Positions 1 to 9,395 of a DNA stretch of 64,000 nt are shown here, one piece after another. Location: NCBI RefSeq assembly GCF_012396585.1, contig NZ_JAAXPR010000010.1, forward strand, positions 17,715 through 81,714. Reading direction: 5' to 3'. The stretch is from Streptococcus ovuberis. Its GTDB lineage: Bacteria > Bacillota > Bacilli > Lactobacillales > Streptococcaceae. Position 1 is the stretch's first letter; every line of letters begins with the position of its first letter. The notes below the pieces were generated by a model. That model was not told the DNA's origin. It saw only the letters and a program-made list of their open reading frames with translations, and did not search any database. Position numbers and translations under genes: made by a program.

Positions 1-1
1 C

Positions 2-178
2 AATGCGGAAAAGATTTCCTTCAAGCAAATTTTACAGAGCGATGCTGATGGCCAGATGGCGCGTGTCGTAATTGTCACCCACTCCGTTGATAAGACTCAA
101 CTGGAAAAAGTGACAAAACGTCTGGCAGAGCTTTCAGATATCGAAGTCTATAATGTCTTAAAAGTGTTGGGGGAATAA
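2..178 (+). CDS. hom: Homoserine dehydrogenase, C-terminal end (partial)
   Basis: An open frame enters from the left edge and stops at 176-178, two bases before the thrB start. It encodes about 58 residues including [12 protein letters not shown] and a terminal [11 protein letters not shown]. This resembles the C-terminal ACT domain of homoserine dehydrogenase, which reduces aspartate semialdehyde to homoserine and is inhibited by threonine through that domain. The assignment rests mostly on this short tail and on thrB following directly in the usual hom-thrB order. Most of the protein lies outside the window. Confidence 0.75.
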   Translation, partial: NAEKISFKQILQSDADGQMARVVIVTHSVDKTQLEKVTKRLAELSDIEVYNVLKVLGE

Positions 179-179
179 G

Positions 180-1040
180 ATGAAAATTAGAATTCCTGCA
201 ACGTCAGCCAATCTTGGACCTGGTTTTGATTCGATTGGTTTGGCCCTGTCGCGCTATTTGACCATTGAGGTTTTAAAACCAGCGGACGAGTGGTATATCG
301 AGCACAACCTTCCCTATGTCCCAGATGACAAGTACAATCTTCTCATCAAGACCGCTCTAAAAATCAAGCCAGACCTGCAACCTCATCATTTAAAGATGGA
401 GAGCGATATCCCTTTGGCGAGGGGATTAGGATCGTCTAGTTCTGTTATAGTGGCTGGGATTGAGTTGGCCAACCAACTGGGAAATCTTCAGTTAAGTCAA
501 GCAGAAAAATTGCAACTGGCTACAGAGATAGAAGGGCATCCAGATAATGTTGCACCAGCTATTTATGGCAATCTCGTGGTAGCTAGCTATGTCAATAAAA
601 GGGTGTCAGCTATTGTCTCAGACTTTCCAGAATGTGCTTTTTTAGCCTTTATTCCTAAATATGAGTTACGCACTTCAGATAGCAGAGGGGTATTGCCCAA
701 TCAACTGTCTCACAAAAAAGCAGTCGCAGCCTCAGCGGTTTCAAATGTTCTTGTAGCAGCACTGTTAAAAGGCGATTTGACGACCGCAGGCCAAGCCATG
801 GAATCCGATATTTTTCACGAACCCTTTAGGCAACGTTTGGTCAAGGAATTTTATGCCATCAAGAAAATCGGGCACGAATATGGAGCGTATGCTACTTATT
901 TATCCGGTGCAGGTCCGACCATTATGGTCCTAGCACCGCAGGACAAGATTGACAGTCTTCAAGAAGCAATCTCTCAGTTAGGTTTTGATGGAGAGTTGGC
1001 TCCATTAACAGTGGATACTGTTGGGATCTACGTTGAATAG
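180..1040 (+). CDS. thrB: Homoserine kinase
   Basis: The 286-residue product is a GHMP-family kinase that phosphorylates homoserine, the step before threonine synthase. The N-terminus has the family strand '[18 protein letters not shown]'. The ATP-binding glycine/serine loop '[11 protein letters not shown]' lies near residues 79-89, and the C-terminal GHMP motif '[12 protein letters not shown]' near 240. Length is normal for bacterial ThrB. The start is one base past the end of hom, so the two are probably translationally coupled. The next gene downstream begins 18 bases later but is broken by an IS200 element. Confidence 0.96.
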   Translation: MKIRIPATSANLGPGFDSIGLALSRYLTIEVLKPADEWYIEHNLPYVPDDKYNLLIKTALKIKPDLQPHHLKMESDIPLARGLGSSSSVIVAGIELANQLGNLQLSQAEKLQLATEIEGHPDNVAPAIYGNLVVASYVNKRVSAIVSDFPECAFLAFIPKYELRTSDSRGVLPNQLSHKKAVAASAVSNVLVAALLKGDLTTAGQAMESDIFHEPFRQRLVKEFYAIKKIGHEYGAYATYLSGAGPTIMVLAPQDKIDSLQEAISQLGFDGELAPLTVDTVGIYVE

Positions 1041-1072
1041 AGACGAAGGAGTCATAAAATGAAAGAAGTCAT

Positions 1073-1783
1073 AACCACCCGTGAAAACTGGTGGCTTGTA
1101 CACCGGCTATAAGCCGTTAAACTCCAGCAGCGTCTAAAGACGCTCGCTGAACGTTGTTCAAGTTATGCTTCTATTACTTGACTATTGCCCGTAACAACGG
1201 GCTTTTATCGTGTTCTAAATCCTCCATCTGAAAAGGGATCTTCGTATTCTTTAACGCTCAACTTATCTAGAGCTATGTCGTCCTTCTCTTGCTCGCGAAT
1301 ATACTTCGCTACGGTTTGTTCGTTTAATCCGATAGTACTGACGTAATAACCCCTCGCCCAAAACTTACGATTTCCGTATTTATACTTTAAATTCGAATGT
1401 CTATCAAATATCATCAAAGCACTCTTACTTTTTAAATATCCCATAAAATCGGAAATCGCTAGTTTGGGTGGTATCAGCACAAGCATGTGAACGTGATCTG
1501 GCATCATGTGCCCTTCTATAATTTCTACTCCTTTGTACTGGCATAGATGACGGAAAATATCGATGAGGTCTTGTCTAATTTTATAGTAGATGGACTTTCT
1601 ACGATACTTCGGAGTGAAGACGATGTGATAGAGCACATCCATTTGGTGTGTGATAAACTATAACTGGTTTTAGCCATTTATTTTTCCTTTCTGTATCTAA
1701 CCTGAACAATTAGATTATACTAGGAAAAATAAATGGAAGCTAGAAGCCTTATCAGCCACCAGCTTAGCTGGTGGTTTTCTCAT
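1073..1783 (-). mobile_element. IS200/IS605-family element, about 711 bp
   Basis: The element holds a single Y1 transposase gene and has no terminal inverted repeats or target duplication. It carries imperfect palindromes just inside each end: ACCACC...GGTGG at about 1073-1093 and AGCCACCAGC...GCTGGTGG at about 1754-1774. TCAT stands directly left of the element (1069-1072) and again as its last four bases (1780-1783). This matches the IS200/IS605 scheme of a flanking left cleavage site resembling the right cleavage site. Boundaries are supported because precise removal restores the host reading frame. Confidence 0.85.
1205..1677 (-). pseudogene. tnpA: IS200-type Y1 transposase, frameshifted near the N-terminus
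   Basis: The 145-residue frame 1205-1642 has the HUH motif in 'MMPDHVHMLV' and the catalytic tyrosine in 'VAKYIREQEK', the active site of TnpA single-strand transposases. It has no ribosome binding site at its first ATG. The natural start appears to be the ATG at 1677, behind AAAGGA, coding for M-A-K-T-S-Y-S-L-S-H-T-K-W-M-C, the usual beginning of this family. The two parts are in different frames, so a single-base indel lies near 1634-1642. The copy is probably inactive unless residues 1-15 are dispensable. Confidence 0.8.
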
Positions 1784-2751
1784 TTTTCTCTCCGAGAAAA
1801 ACTGGCTGGAAGCCATAATACAAGAAGCCTTACAACAATTAGGGTTGAGCTATGATCAAGAAGCAAATGTTCTTTTTGGAGTTTATCATGGCTTTCTAGT
1901 TTACCTTTCAGAAGTAAACAGTGGGAATAGCAAGATTTATACCCTAACGACAACGGCTATTCGAAATGGTGAGGGATTGCAAAAGAGCTTTGGAAAGAAC
2001 TAAAGACTCACTCAGATAAGTCTATCACAGCGGTGTCAGCTAAACAGTATAAGATAACAGCTCTCCTCCGGCATCGACTTACAAAGGGGAAGAGGCCTGC
2101 TGACATCCAGCAGGCTCTAGAGTCTTTAATAAACTTTTTGACAGATCACGGATTTGTAGCAGCTTGTGAAGACACAGGGCAAACAAGTGACTTGGGTATC
2201 TATACAGTTAGTGGAGCTGTACGGATTTTATCGGAGAATGCTTACACGCAATACGTAAAGAATCTGGATACATCTGAACAATTATACGGTCAAAGCTCTG
2301 AAAATTATATCCTTGGTACTGTAGGTGCATTCCTAGGTTCTTTGATTGGAGTAGCCTTAATTGTCATCTTAGGACAATTAGGTTTCGTCGCAGCATTTTC
2401 AGGAATTGTAATGGGGATTGCAACGGTTAAGGGATATGAGCTTCTAGCAAAAAAATTCTCTAAGGTTGCAGCCGTTATCTGTTTAGTGATTGTTGTGGCG
2501 ATGACTTACTTTGCCAATGAATTAGATTGGGCACTATTAGTTGCTCGCGTAGCTGAAATTGATATCATCACAGCCTTCCAAGGTCTGTCAGAATTGAAGA
2601 CTTTAGAATATATCGATATGACAGACTACACCACTAATTTATTGATGTTATTTGCCTTTACACTGATTACAGCAGGTTTAACTATCTTTGGAGCCCTTAA
2701 AGACAATGCTAATAAATTTGTAACACATCCACTAACAGAAGACTAACCGAA

Positions 2752-2786
2752 ACCACCCAGTAAATGAATATTGGGTGGTATTTTTT
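2752..2786 (+). terminator. Rho-independent terminator before murB
   Basis: Arms ACCACCCA (2752-2759) and TGGGTGGT (2772-2779) are followed by a run of T. It ends transcription from the broken membrane-protein gene. Confidence 0.8.
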
Positions 2787-2805
2787 CGATTTTTCTTCAG
2801 TTTTC

Positions 2806-2814
2806 TGGTATAAT
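2806..2814 (+). promoter_or_regulatory. Extended -10 promoter of murB-potABCD
   Basis: TGGTATAAT lies 39 bases before the murB start. I see no good -35 hexamer, which is common for extended -10 promoters. Confidence 0.55.
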
Positions 2815-2852
2815 GGTAGAGGCTATGCCAAATTTTCAATGAAAGAATCATC

Positions 2853-3755
2853 ATGTCACATTATCAAAACCTACAGTCGTTTTTTGAAGGAATCGACTTT
2901 AAAGAAAATGAACCCTTAAAGCATTATACCTACACCAAGGTGGGAGGGGCAGCGGATGTCTTGTTTTTCCCTAAAAACAAGTATGAGCTGGCCAAGATTG
3001 TCCGCTATGCCAATGAACACGAGATTCCCTGGATGGTTCTGGGAAATGCGAGTAATATCATTATTCGCGATAAAGGAATCCGTGGTTTTGTCATCATGTT
3101 TAATAAGCTCAACACGGTAACCGTCAATGGTTATACGATTGAGGCAGAAGCAGGGGCTAATCTGATTGAAACCACAAGGATTGCCCTTTACCATTCGTTG
3201 ACAGGCTTTGAATTTGCCTGTGGCATACCAGGATCTATTGGTGGTGCAGTTTATATGAATGCGGGCGCATATGGCGGTGAAATATCAGCGGTTTTGGTGT
3301 CTGCTCAGCTTCTGAACAAAGATGGTGAAATCAGGACAGTTGACGGTCGGGACATGAAGTTCGGTTACCGCCATTCTATCGTCCAAGATAATGGTGCGAT
3401 CGTCATCTCCGCAAAATTTGCCTTAAAACCAGGCGTTTATGAAACCATTCAACATGAAATGAACCGTTTAACCCATTTGCGTGAATTGAAGCAACCATTG
3501 GAGTACCCTTCTTGTGGGTCTGTTTTCAAAAGACCTGTCGGACATTTTGCAGGTCAGTTAATCATGGAGGCTGGCCTCAAGGGTTACCGTATAGGTGGGG
3601 TTGAAGTGTCAGAAAAACATGCTGGTTTTATGATTAATGTCGCTGATGGCACTGCCTCAGATTACGAGGCTTTGATTGACCATGTGATTGCTAAGGTTCA
3701 GGAGCAGTCAGGTATTACACTAGAGCGTGAAGTGCGTATCATTGGAGAAGGTTAG
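2853..3755 (+). CDS. murB: UDP-N-acetylenolpyruvoylglucosamine reductase
   Basis: MurB is the FAD enzyme that reduces UDP-GlcNAc-enolpyruvate to UDP-MurNAc with NADPH, the second committed step of peptidoglycan synthesis in the cytoplasm. The 300-residue product has the FAD-binding segment '[20 protein letters not shown]' near residues 62-81, the loop '[22 protein letters not shown]' near 122-143, and '[13 protein letters not shown]' with the proton-donor serine near 225. The size is that of type II MurB. It is followed by potA after 34 bases. A murB-potABCD operon is known in streptococci. Confidence 0.96.
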   Translation: MSHYQNLQSFFEGIDFKENEPLKHYTYTKVGGAADVLFFPKNKYELAKIVRYANEHEIPWMVLGNASNIIIRDKGIRGFVIMFNKLNTVTVNGYTIEAEAGANLIETTRIALYHSLTGFEFACGIPGSIGGAVYMNAGAYGGEISAVLVSAQLLNKDGEIRTVDGRDMKFGYRHSIVQDNGAIVISAKFALKPGVYETIQHEMNRLTHLRELKQPLEYPSCGSVFKRPVGHFAGQLIMEAGLKGYRIGGVEVSEKHAGFMINVADGTASDYEALIDHVIAKVQEQSGITLEREVRIIGEG

Positions 3756-3789
3756 TCTTTAATGACTAGTAAAAAAAGGAGGAGCAGCC

Positions 3790-4950
3790 GTGACTGAAAA
3801 ACAGCCGATCATTGCATTTAAGAACGTCTCTAAAGTCTATGAAGATAATGGGACGGTTGTGCTTAAAAATATCAACTTTGAACTGGAAGAAGGAAAGTTT
3901 TACACACTTTTAGGAGCGTCTGGTTCAGGGAAATCAACGATTTTAAACATTATTGCAGGCCTACTGGATGCGACTAGTGGGGATGTTTATCTAGATGGCG
4001 AGCGGATCAATGATGTGCCGACCAACAAAAGAGATGTGCATACGGTCTTTCAGTCTTACGCCCTCTTTCCTCATATGACTGTGTTTGAAAATGTGGCCTT
4101 TTCGCTCAAATTACGTAAGGTGGAAAAAGCTGAAATCGAGCGACGTGTCAAGGAAGCCTTGAAGATGGTGCGTTTGGAAGGCTATGAGAACCGTTCCATT
4201 CAGAAGCTATCTGGTGGGCAGCGTCAGCGGGTAGCCATCGCACGTGCCATTATCAATCGCCCGCGTGTAGTCCTTTTGGACGAACCTTTGTCTGCGCTTG
4301 ATTTGAAGCTTCGTACAGAAATGCAATACGAACTGCGCGAACTGCAACAGGATTTGGGGATTACCTTTGTCTTTGTGACGCATGATCAAGAAGAAGCCCT
4401 TGCCATGAGTGATTGGATTTTTGTCATGAATGAAGGCGAAATTGTTCAGTCTGGAACCCCTGTAGATATCTATGATGAGCCGATTAACCACTTTGTAGCG
4501 ACCTTTATTGGGGAGTCCAATATCCTCCCAGGCATCATGATCGAAGACTACCTCGTAGAATTTAACGGCAAACGTTTTGAAGCGGTTGACGGTGGGATGA
4601 AGCCTAATGAACCGATCGAAGTCGTGATTAGACCGGAAGACTTGCAGATTACCTTGCCAGAAGAAGGGAAATTGCAGGTGAAGGTAGATACCCAGCTCTT
4701 TCGCGGTGTGCACTACGAGATTATTGCCTATGATGAATTGGGCAACGAGTGGATGATTCATTCGACCCGTAAAGCAATTGTCGGCGAAGTCATTGGACTG
4801 GATTTTGAACCGGAAGATATCCACATCATGCGCCTCAATGAAACTGAAGAAGAGTTCGATGCCCGTATTGAAGAATATGTTGAAATCGAAGAGCCAGAAG
4901 AAGGCTTGATTAATGCCATCGAGGAGGAACGTGATGAAGAAAACCTCTAG
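3790..4950 (+). CDS. potA: Spermidine/putrescine ABC transporter ATPase
   Basis: This is the ATP-hydrolysing subunit of the PotABCD polyamine importer. It starts at GTG 3790 behind AAAAGGAGGAG. Walker A is 'GASGSGKST' near residues 43-51, the signature is '[14 protein letters not shown]' near 139-152, and Walker B is 'VVLLDEP' near 160-166. A C-terminal TOBE region follows from about residue 240. After about residue 345 there is a strongly acidic tail ([20 protein letters not shown]...) that is longer than in many PotA proteins. The end overlaps potB by 17 bases. Confidence 0.96.
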   Translation: MTEKQPIIAFKNVSKVYEDNGTVVLKNINFELEEGKFYTLLGASGSGKSTILNIIAGLLDATSGDVYLDGERINDVPTNKRDVHTVFQSYALFPHMTVFENVAFSLKLRKVEKAEIERRVKEALKMVRLEGYENRSIQKLSGGQRQRVAIARAIINRPRVVLLDEPLSALDLKLRTEMQYELRELQQDLGITFVFVTHDQEEALAMSDWIFVMNEGEIVQSGTPVDIYDEPINHFVATFIGESNILPGIMIEDYLVEFNGKRFEAVDGGMKPNEPIEVVIRPEDLQITLPEEGKLQVKVDTQLFRGVHYEIIAYDELGNEWMIHSTRKAIVGEVIGLDFEPEDIHIMRLNETEEEFDARIEEYVEIEEPEEGLINAIEEERDEENL

Positions 4951-5737
4951 TCTTCTCTCTTTGCCCTACTGGCTTTGGCTAGTCTTCTTTGTCTTTGTGC
5001 CACTAGGGCTTATCATCTGGCAATCTTTCTTTGATATTCATGGGAATTTTACCCTATCCAACTATCAAACGTACTTTACTTCGCCTAATGCGACCTACCT
5101 CAAGATGAGTCTAAACTCGGTTCTCTATGCAGGAATTATCACTCTAGTGACCTTGGTCCTTGCTTATCCGACCGCTTATTTTCTGACCAAGCTCAAGCAC
5201 AAGCAGCTCTGGTTGATGCTCATCATCTTACCAACATGGGTTAACCTTTTGCTCAAGGCGTATGCCTTTATTGGGATTTTTGGCAATAGCGGAGCCATCA
5301 ATTCATTTCTGAGCTTTTTAGGATTAGCTCCAAAGCAACTCTTGTTTACAGACTTTGCCTTTATTTTTGTCGCCAGCTACATTGAGTTGCCTTTCATGAT
5401 GTTGCCTATCTTTAATATTTTGGATGATTTGGATCCTAACTTGATTGCAGCCAGTAAAGACTTAGGTGCTAACAATTGGCAGACCTTCACCAAGGTTATT
5501 TTCCCTCTTTCTATGAATGGGGTTAGATCAGGGATTCAAGCTGTCTTTATCCCATCACTCAGCCTCTTTATGTTGACCCGTTTGATTGGTGGAAACCGTG
5601 TCATCACGCTAGGGACAGCCATAGAGCAACACTTTTTGACCACCCAGAATTGGGGGATGGGTTCAACGATTGGAGTGGTTTTGATTTTGGCCATGCTTCT
5701 GATCATGTGGGCGACGAAAGAGAGGGCTAAAGGATGA
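4934..5737 (+). CDS. potB: Spermidine/putrescine ABC transporter permease PotB
   Basis: This integral membrane subunit has about six hydrophobic segments and the EAA-type loop '[20 protein letters not shown]' near residues 175-195, which docks on PotA. I chose ATG 4934 because GAGGAGG lies at 4921-4927 with correct spacing. An upstream in-frame ATG at 4913 has no such site. The gene overlaps potA by 17 bases and potC by four. Confidence 0.94.
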   Translation: MKKTSSLLSLPYWLWLVFFVFVPLGLIIWQSFFDIHGNFTLSNYQTYFTSPNATYLKMSLNSVLYAGIITLVTLVLAYPTAYFLTKLKHKQLWLMLIILPTWVNLLLKAYAFIGIFGNSGAINSFLSFLGLAPKQLLFTDFAFIFVASYIELPFMMLPIFNILDDLDPNLIAASKDLGANNWQTFTKVIFPLSMNGVRSGIQAVFIPSLSLFMLTRLIGGNRVITLGTAIEQHFLTTQNWGMGSTIGVVLILAMLLIMWATKERAKG

Positions 5738-6504
5738 AAAAAATTGCGAATATCTACCTAATCATCGTCTTTCTCATTCTCTACTTACCCATTTTTTACT
5801 TGATTTATTATGCTTTCAATAGTGGTGGGACTATGAATGGTTTTGAAGGCTTTACTTGGGAGCACTTCCAGGCGGTCTTTGACGATAGTCGGCTCATGTT
5901 GATTGTTGCGCAAACCTTTCTTCTAGCGTTCTTAAGTTCCTTGATTGCCACTATTATCGGTACCTTTGGTGCCATCTATATTTACCAGTTGCGTCGACGG
6001 TATCAGGAGAGCCTCCTATCTGCTAACAATATCTTAATGGTTGCGCCTGATGTGATGATTGGGGCGTCCTTCTTGATTCTCTTTACGATGATTGGTTTCC
6101 AACTAGGTTTTGTCTCCGTCTTATTGAGCCACGTGGCCTTCTCTATCCCGATTGTAGTGTTGATGGTTTTGCCAAGACTTAAAGAAATGAATGACGATAT
6201 GATTCTAGCGGCATTTGACTTGGGAGCTACCAGAAGCCAGATGTTTCGTGAAATTATGCTGCCTTACTTAACACCCGCAATTATTGCAGGTTATTTTATG
6301 GCCTTTACCTATTCTTTGGATGATTTTGCGGTGACCTTTTTTGTAACGGGAAATGGCTTCTCCACGCTTTCTGTAGAAATCTACTCTCGAGCCCGGCAAG
6401 GGATTTCCCTTGAAATCAATGCCCTGTCAGCTCTGGTCTTTCTTTTCTCGATTATACTGGTTATCGGATATTACTTTATTTCGCGTGAAAAGGAGGACAT
6501 TTAA
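5734..6504 (+). CDS. potC: Spermidine/putrescine ABC transporter permease PotC
   Basis: This is the second permease of the polyamine importer, 256 residues, with about six membrane segments. The EAA loop 'LAAFDLGATRSQMFREIMLP' lies near residues 158-178. Its ATG overlaps the potB stop as ATGA, and its stop overlaps the potD ATG as TAATG, so the four genes are translationally coupled. Confidence 0.95.
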   Translation: MKKIANIYLIIVFLILYLPIFYLIYYAFNSGGTMNGFEGFTWEHFQAVFDDSRLMLIVAQTFLLAFLSSLIATIIGTFGAIYIYQLRRRYQESLLSANNILMVAPDVMIGASFLILFTMIGFQLGFVSVLLSHVAFSIPIVVLMVLPRLKEMNDDMILAAFDLGATRSQMFREIMLPYLTPAIIAGYFMAFTYSLDDFAVTFFVTGNGFSTLSVEIYSRARQGISLEINALSALVFLFSIILVIGYYFISREKEDI

Positions 6505-7574
6505 TGAAACGATTGCTATCATTTTTTGTGGGCGTTTTAACGATTATTCTCCTCTTGACAGGATTGAGCCTCACCATGTCTGCCCAGAAGGATTCTGGTA
6601 GCACTGGCAAGTTGGTGATTTACAACTGGGGAGATTACATTGATCCTGATTTACTGAAAGAATTCACGGCAGAAACAGGTATCCAAGTCGATTATCAAAC
6701 TTTTGATTCAAATGAATCGATGTATACCAAGATCAAGCAAGGAGGGACGACTTATGACATTGCTGTCCCATCTGAGTACATGATTTCTAAAATGATTGAA
6801 GAAGACATGCTGTTGCCGATTGACCATCATCAAATCACAGGAATGGAAAATCTTGGTAAGGAATTTATCAATCAGTCTTTTGACCCAGGAAACAAGTTCT
6901 CTGTTCCTTATTTCTGGGGAACGCTTGGCATCATCTACAATACCAAAATGGTTAAAGAAGCTCCGCTTGAATGGGAAGATCTTTGGAAAGAAGAGTACCG
7001 CAACAATATTATGTTGATTGACGGGGCTCGTGAAGGAATGGGCATTGGGCTACAGAGTTTAGGCTATAGCCTCAACTCACAAAATCCAAACGAATTGCAT
7101 GAAGCCGCTGAAAAACTCTATCAATTGACGCCTAATATTAAGGCCATTGTTGCAGATGAAATCAAGGGCTATATGATTCAAGGAGAAGCTGCGGTGGCAG
7201 TCAGTTTTTCAGGGGAAGCTAGCGAGATGCTAGATGGTAATGAAGACTTGGTTTATGTCGTTCCTTCAAAAGGGAGCAACCTCTGGTTTGACAATATAGT
7301 AATCCCAAAAACAGCTAAAAACATTGACGGAGCACATGCCTTCATCAGTTTTATGCTCCGTCCAGAAAACGCTCTTCGAAATGCTGAATATGTCGGTTAT
7401 TCAACGCCGAATAACGTTGCAAAAGCAATGTTAGATGAAGAGACCCGTGAGGATCAGGCTTTTTACCCAAGTGGTGAAACACTGGATAATCTTGAAGTTT
7501 ACGATAACCTGGGTAAAGAGTTACTCGGAGATTACAATGATTTGTACCTTCAGTTTAAAATGTATCGGAAATAA
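6504..7574 (+). CDS. potD: Spermidine/putrescine-binding protein PotD
   Basis: The 356-residue extracellular polyamine receptor begins with one hydrophobic segment (about residues 4-26). No clear lipobox cysteine is visible, as in pneumococcal PotD, so it may be held by an uncleaved anchor. The mature part starts with 'KLVIYNWGDYIDPDLL' and contains 'YDIAVPSEYM' and 'SVPYFWGTLGIIYN', which are characteristic of PotD. The product ends with 'LFLQFKMYRK'-like 'LYLQFKMYRK'. It closes the murB-potABCD operon. Confidence 0.95.
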   Translation: MKRLLSFFVGVLTIILLLTGLSLTMSAQKDSGSTGKLVIYNWGDYIDPDLLKEFTAETGIQVDYQTFDSNESMYTKIKQGGTTYDIAVPSEYMISKMIEEDMLLPIDHHQITGMENLGKEFINQSFDPGNKFSVPYFWGTLGIIYNTKMVKEAPLEWEDLWKEEYRNNIMLIDGAREGMGIGLQSLGYSLNSQNPNELHEAAEKLYQLTPNIKAIVADEIKGYMIQGEAAVAVSFSGEASEMLDGNEDLVYVVPSKGSNLWFDNIVIPKTAKNIDGAHAFISFMLRPENALRNAEYVGYSTPNNVAKAMLDEETREDQAFYPSGETLDNLEVYDNLGKELLGDYNDLYLQFKMYRK

Positions 7575-7588
7575 TAGTGGAATAAAAA

Positions 7589-9124
7589 ATGGAACAATCA
7601 AACAAAGAATTTAACTATGCCTCCAGCTCCATTCTGGTCTCTGTCTTGAGAGGGATTGTTGTTGGTTTGGCAGTTGGGTTAGTGGTTAGCCTATTTCGAT
7701 TGTTTATCGGACATAGTTTTGAATGGCTGGTCCATCTTTATCAAATGGCACGACAAAATCTGTTCGTGCTTTTTGCTATTGCAGTAGGCTATTTTGTACT
7801 GACTCTTTTTATAGCCTTTTTAGCCAAAGGAGAAAAGGGCATCCGCGGATCAGGCATCCCCCAAGTAGAGGGGGAATTAAAAGGGTTGATGACCTCGAAT
7901 TGGTGGGAAATTCTGTGGCGAAAATTTATGGGTGGTATGTTAGCTATTTCAAGCGGACTCATGTTAGGGCGAGAAGGTCCCTCCATTCAGTTAGGGGCTA
8001 TGACGGCTAAAGGAGTGGCCAGTCACTTTAAACTAAGTCCGTTAGAAACCAGGGTTTTGATAGCAAGTGGTGCCGCGGCTGGTTTATCCGCAGCCTTTAA
8101 CGCGCCCATTGCGGGCTTGCTTTTTGTGATTGAAGAGGTATACCGCCATTTTTCCCGTCTTGTCTGGATAACGACTTTGACTGCGAGCCTCGTTGCTAAT
8201 GCTGTTTCTCAATGGATGTTTGGCTTGTCGCCAGCCTTGCATCTTCCGATTTCGCTACCTGCTTTGGATTTTCACCAATATTGGCTTTTGATTTTAACTG
8301 GAGCATTTCTTGGACTTGCTGGCTATGTCTACGAACGTGTCATTCTAGCCATGCCCAAATTCTACAAAAAAATGGGAGATGCCCTTCAGCTAACACCCGA
8401 TTTCTATCCACTCATCCCATTTTCACTCATTATGCCAATTGGTCTATTGTTTCCTAAATTATTAGGCGGCGGCCATGAGCTAATCGTTCATTTACCACAC
8501 GCGCAGACAAGTTTAACGATGTTACTGGTATTCTTTGTTATTCGTTTTTGTATGAGCATGTTAAGCTATGGTTCGGGTTTGCCAGGCGGAATTTTCTTGC
8601 CGATATTGGCTCTTGGTTCTGTCTTAGGCTTGCTGATTGGCCATGTTCTGCTGGGATTAGGTCTAATCGTATCAGAAGATTTACCACTCTTTATTGTACT
8701 GGGGATGGCTGGTTATTTTGGGGCCATTTCAAAGGCTCCCCTAACAGGGATTGTACTGGTTACGGAGATGGTCGGGGATATGCAGCAATTGATGCCGATT
8801 GGAATTGTGATGTTGTCGTCTTATATTGTCATGGATTTATGTCACGGAGTGCCAATTTATGAAGCGATGTTAGAAAAAATGCTTCCAGAACATGCCAATG
8901 AAACTACTAGAGTGACTCTGATTGAAATTCCAGTATCTGAGAAGATTGCAGGAAGACGTGTGGCGGACCTTACATTACCAGATGGCGTCTTGATTACTGG
9001 TCAAGGCACACCTGGTCATGTGGAGGTTGTCAATGGTCAAAGCAAGCTGTATCTAGGAAATACCATTCATCTAGTGGTCCAAACCCATAAAATTGATGTT
9101 GTCAAATCTATTTTATTAGATTAG
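7589..9124 (+). CDS. ClC-family chloride/proton antiporter with C-terminal TrkA_C-like domain
   Basis: The 511-residue protein has the ClC selectivity motifs 'GSGIPQVEGEL' (about residue 88-98), 'GREGPSIQLG' (about 122-131, with the gating glutamate) and 'GGIFLPILALG'. 'FVIEEVYRHF' carries the second, intracellular glutamate typical of exchangers, so it is probably an antiporter and not a passive channel. The last 75 residues, after the membrane core, look like a TrkA_C/RCK_C regulatory domain. It starts 14 bases after potD and may be read through from that operon. Substrate could be chloride or fluoride. The chloride-type 'GSGIP' motif argues for chloride. Confidence 0.9.
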   Translation: MEQSNKEFNYASSSILVSVLRGIVVGLAVGLVVSLFRLFIGHSFEWLVHLYQMARQNLFVLFAIAVGYFVLTLFIAFLAKGEKGIRGSGIPQVEGELKGLMTSNWWEILWRKFMGGMLAISSGLMLGREGPSIQLGAMTAKGVASHFKLSPLETRVLIASGAAAGLSAAFNAPIAGLLFVIEEVYRHFSRLVWITTLTASLVANAVSQWMFGLSPALHLPISLPALDFHQYWLLILTGAFLGLAGYVYERVILAMPKFYKKMGDALQLTPDFYPLIPFSLIMPIGLLFPKLLGGGHELIVHLPHAQTSLTMLLVFFVIRFCMSMLSYGSGLPGGIFLPILALGSVLGLLIGHVLLGLGLIVSEDLPLFIVLGMAGYFGAISKAPLTGIVLVTEMVGDMQQLMPIGIVMLSSYIVMDLCHGVPIYEAMLEKMLPEHANETTRVTLIEIPVSEKIAGRRVADLTLPDGVLITGQGTPGHVEVVNGQSKLYLGNTIHLVVQTHKIDVVKSILLD

Positions 9125-9395
9125 CACGTCTTTCTTCTTAGCAGCTGAATTCTTGGTATAAAAAAGCCCAAAAGTACCTCTTTTGGTCTAACCAATAAGA
9201 CATTATAGCAGAAGCGACGATAGTATCTAGTACTCATTTTTCTATAGTATTGCGAAAAATGCCAAGATTGTGGCCAGTAACCAGTAAGATGTTATCCAGT
9301 ATATTATCCGTCATTCTACAAAAGAGCAATTCGTTGATTACCTGAAAACACAACTCAGTATTGTAAATACAAACGACTAGAATGGATGTTACGTT
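9125..9395 (+). other. Intergenic region with a probable gene remnant
   Basis: A hairpin (CCAAAAG/CTTTTGG, 9168-9186) lies near the left side. The frame 9249-9380 reads AKIVASNQ, stop, then DVIQYIIRHSTKEQFVDYLK... to a stop at 9378. This looks like the degraded C-terminal end of a lost gene. The family is not recognised. Confidence 0.35.

Larger units (their letters stand above)
1059..2746 (+). pseudogene. Membrane protein gene broken by IS200 and a frameshift
   Basis: The ATG at 1059, behind an AGGAG-like site, codes for M-K-E-V and is then cut by an IS200-type insertion. Removing 1073-1783 rejoins the frame exactly (ATT at 1071-1072+1784, then F-L-S-E-K-N-W-L-E). That frame runs to a stop at 2001, while the homologous continuation (ELWKELKTHSDK...) is in another frame, open from 1973 to 2746. 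One base has therefore been gained or lost between about 1973 and 2000. The intact protein would have been about 325 residues, with a soluble N-terminal half and about four membrane segments in the C-terminal half. I do not recognise the family. The GTG at 2033 has no ribosome binding site, so separate translation of the tail is unlikely. Confidence 0.8.

Noticed and set aside
2033..2746. Independent 237-residue membrane protein
   Set aside because: It has no ribosome binding site at its GTG and continues an upstream frame that belongs to the interrupted gene.
4207..4824. Long minus-strand frame within potA
   Set aside because: Shadow of a well-supported plus-strand gene; no binding site or protein motif.
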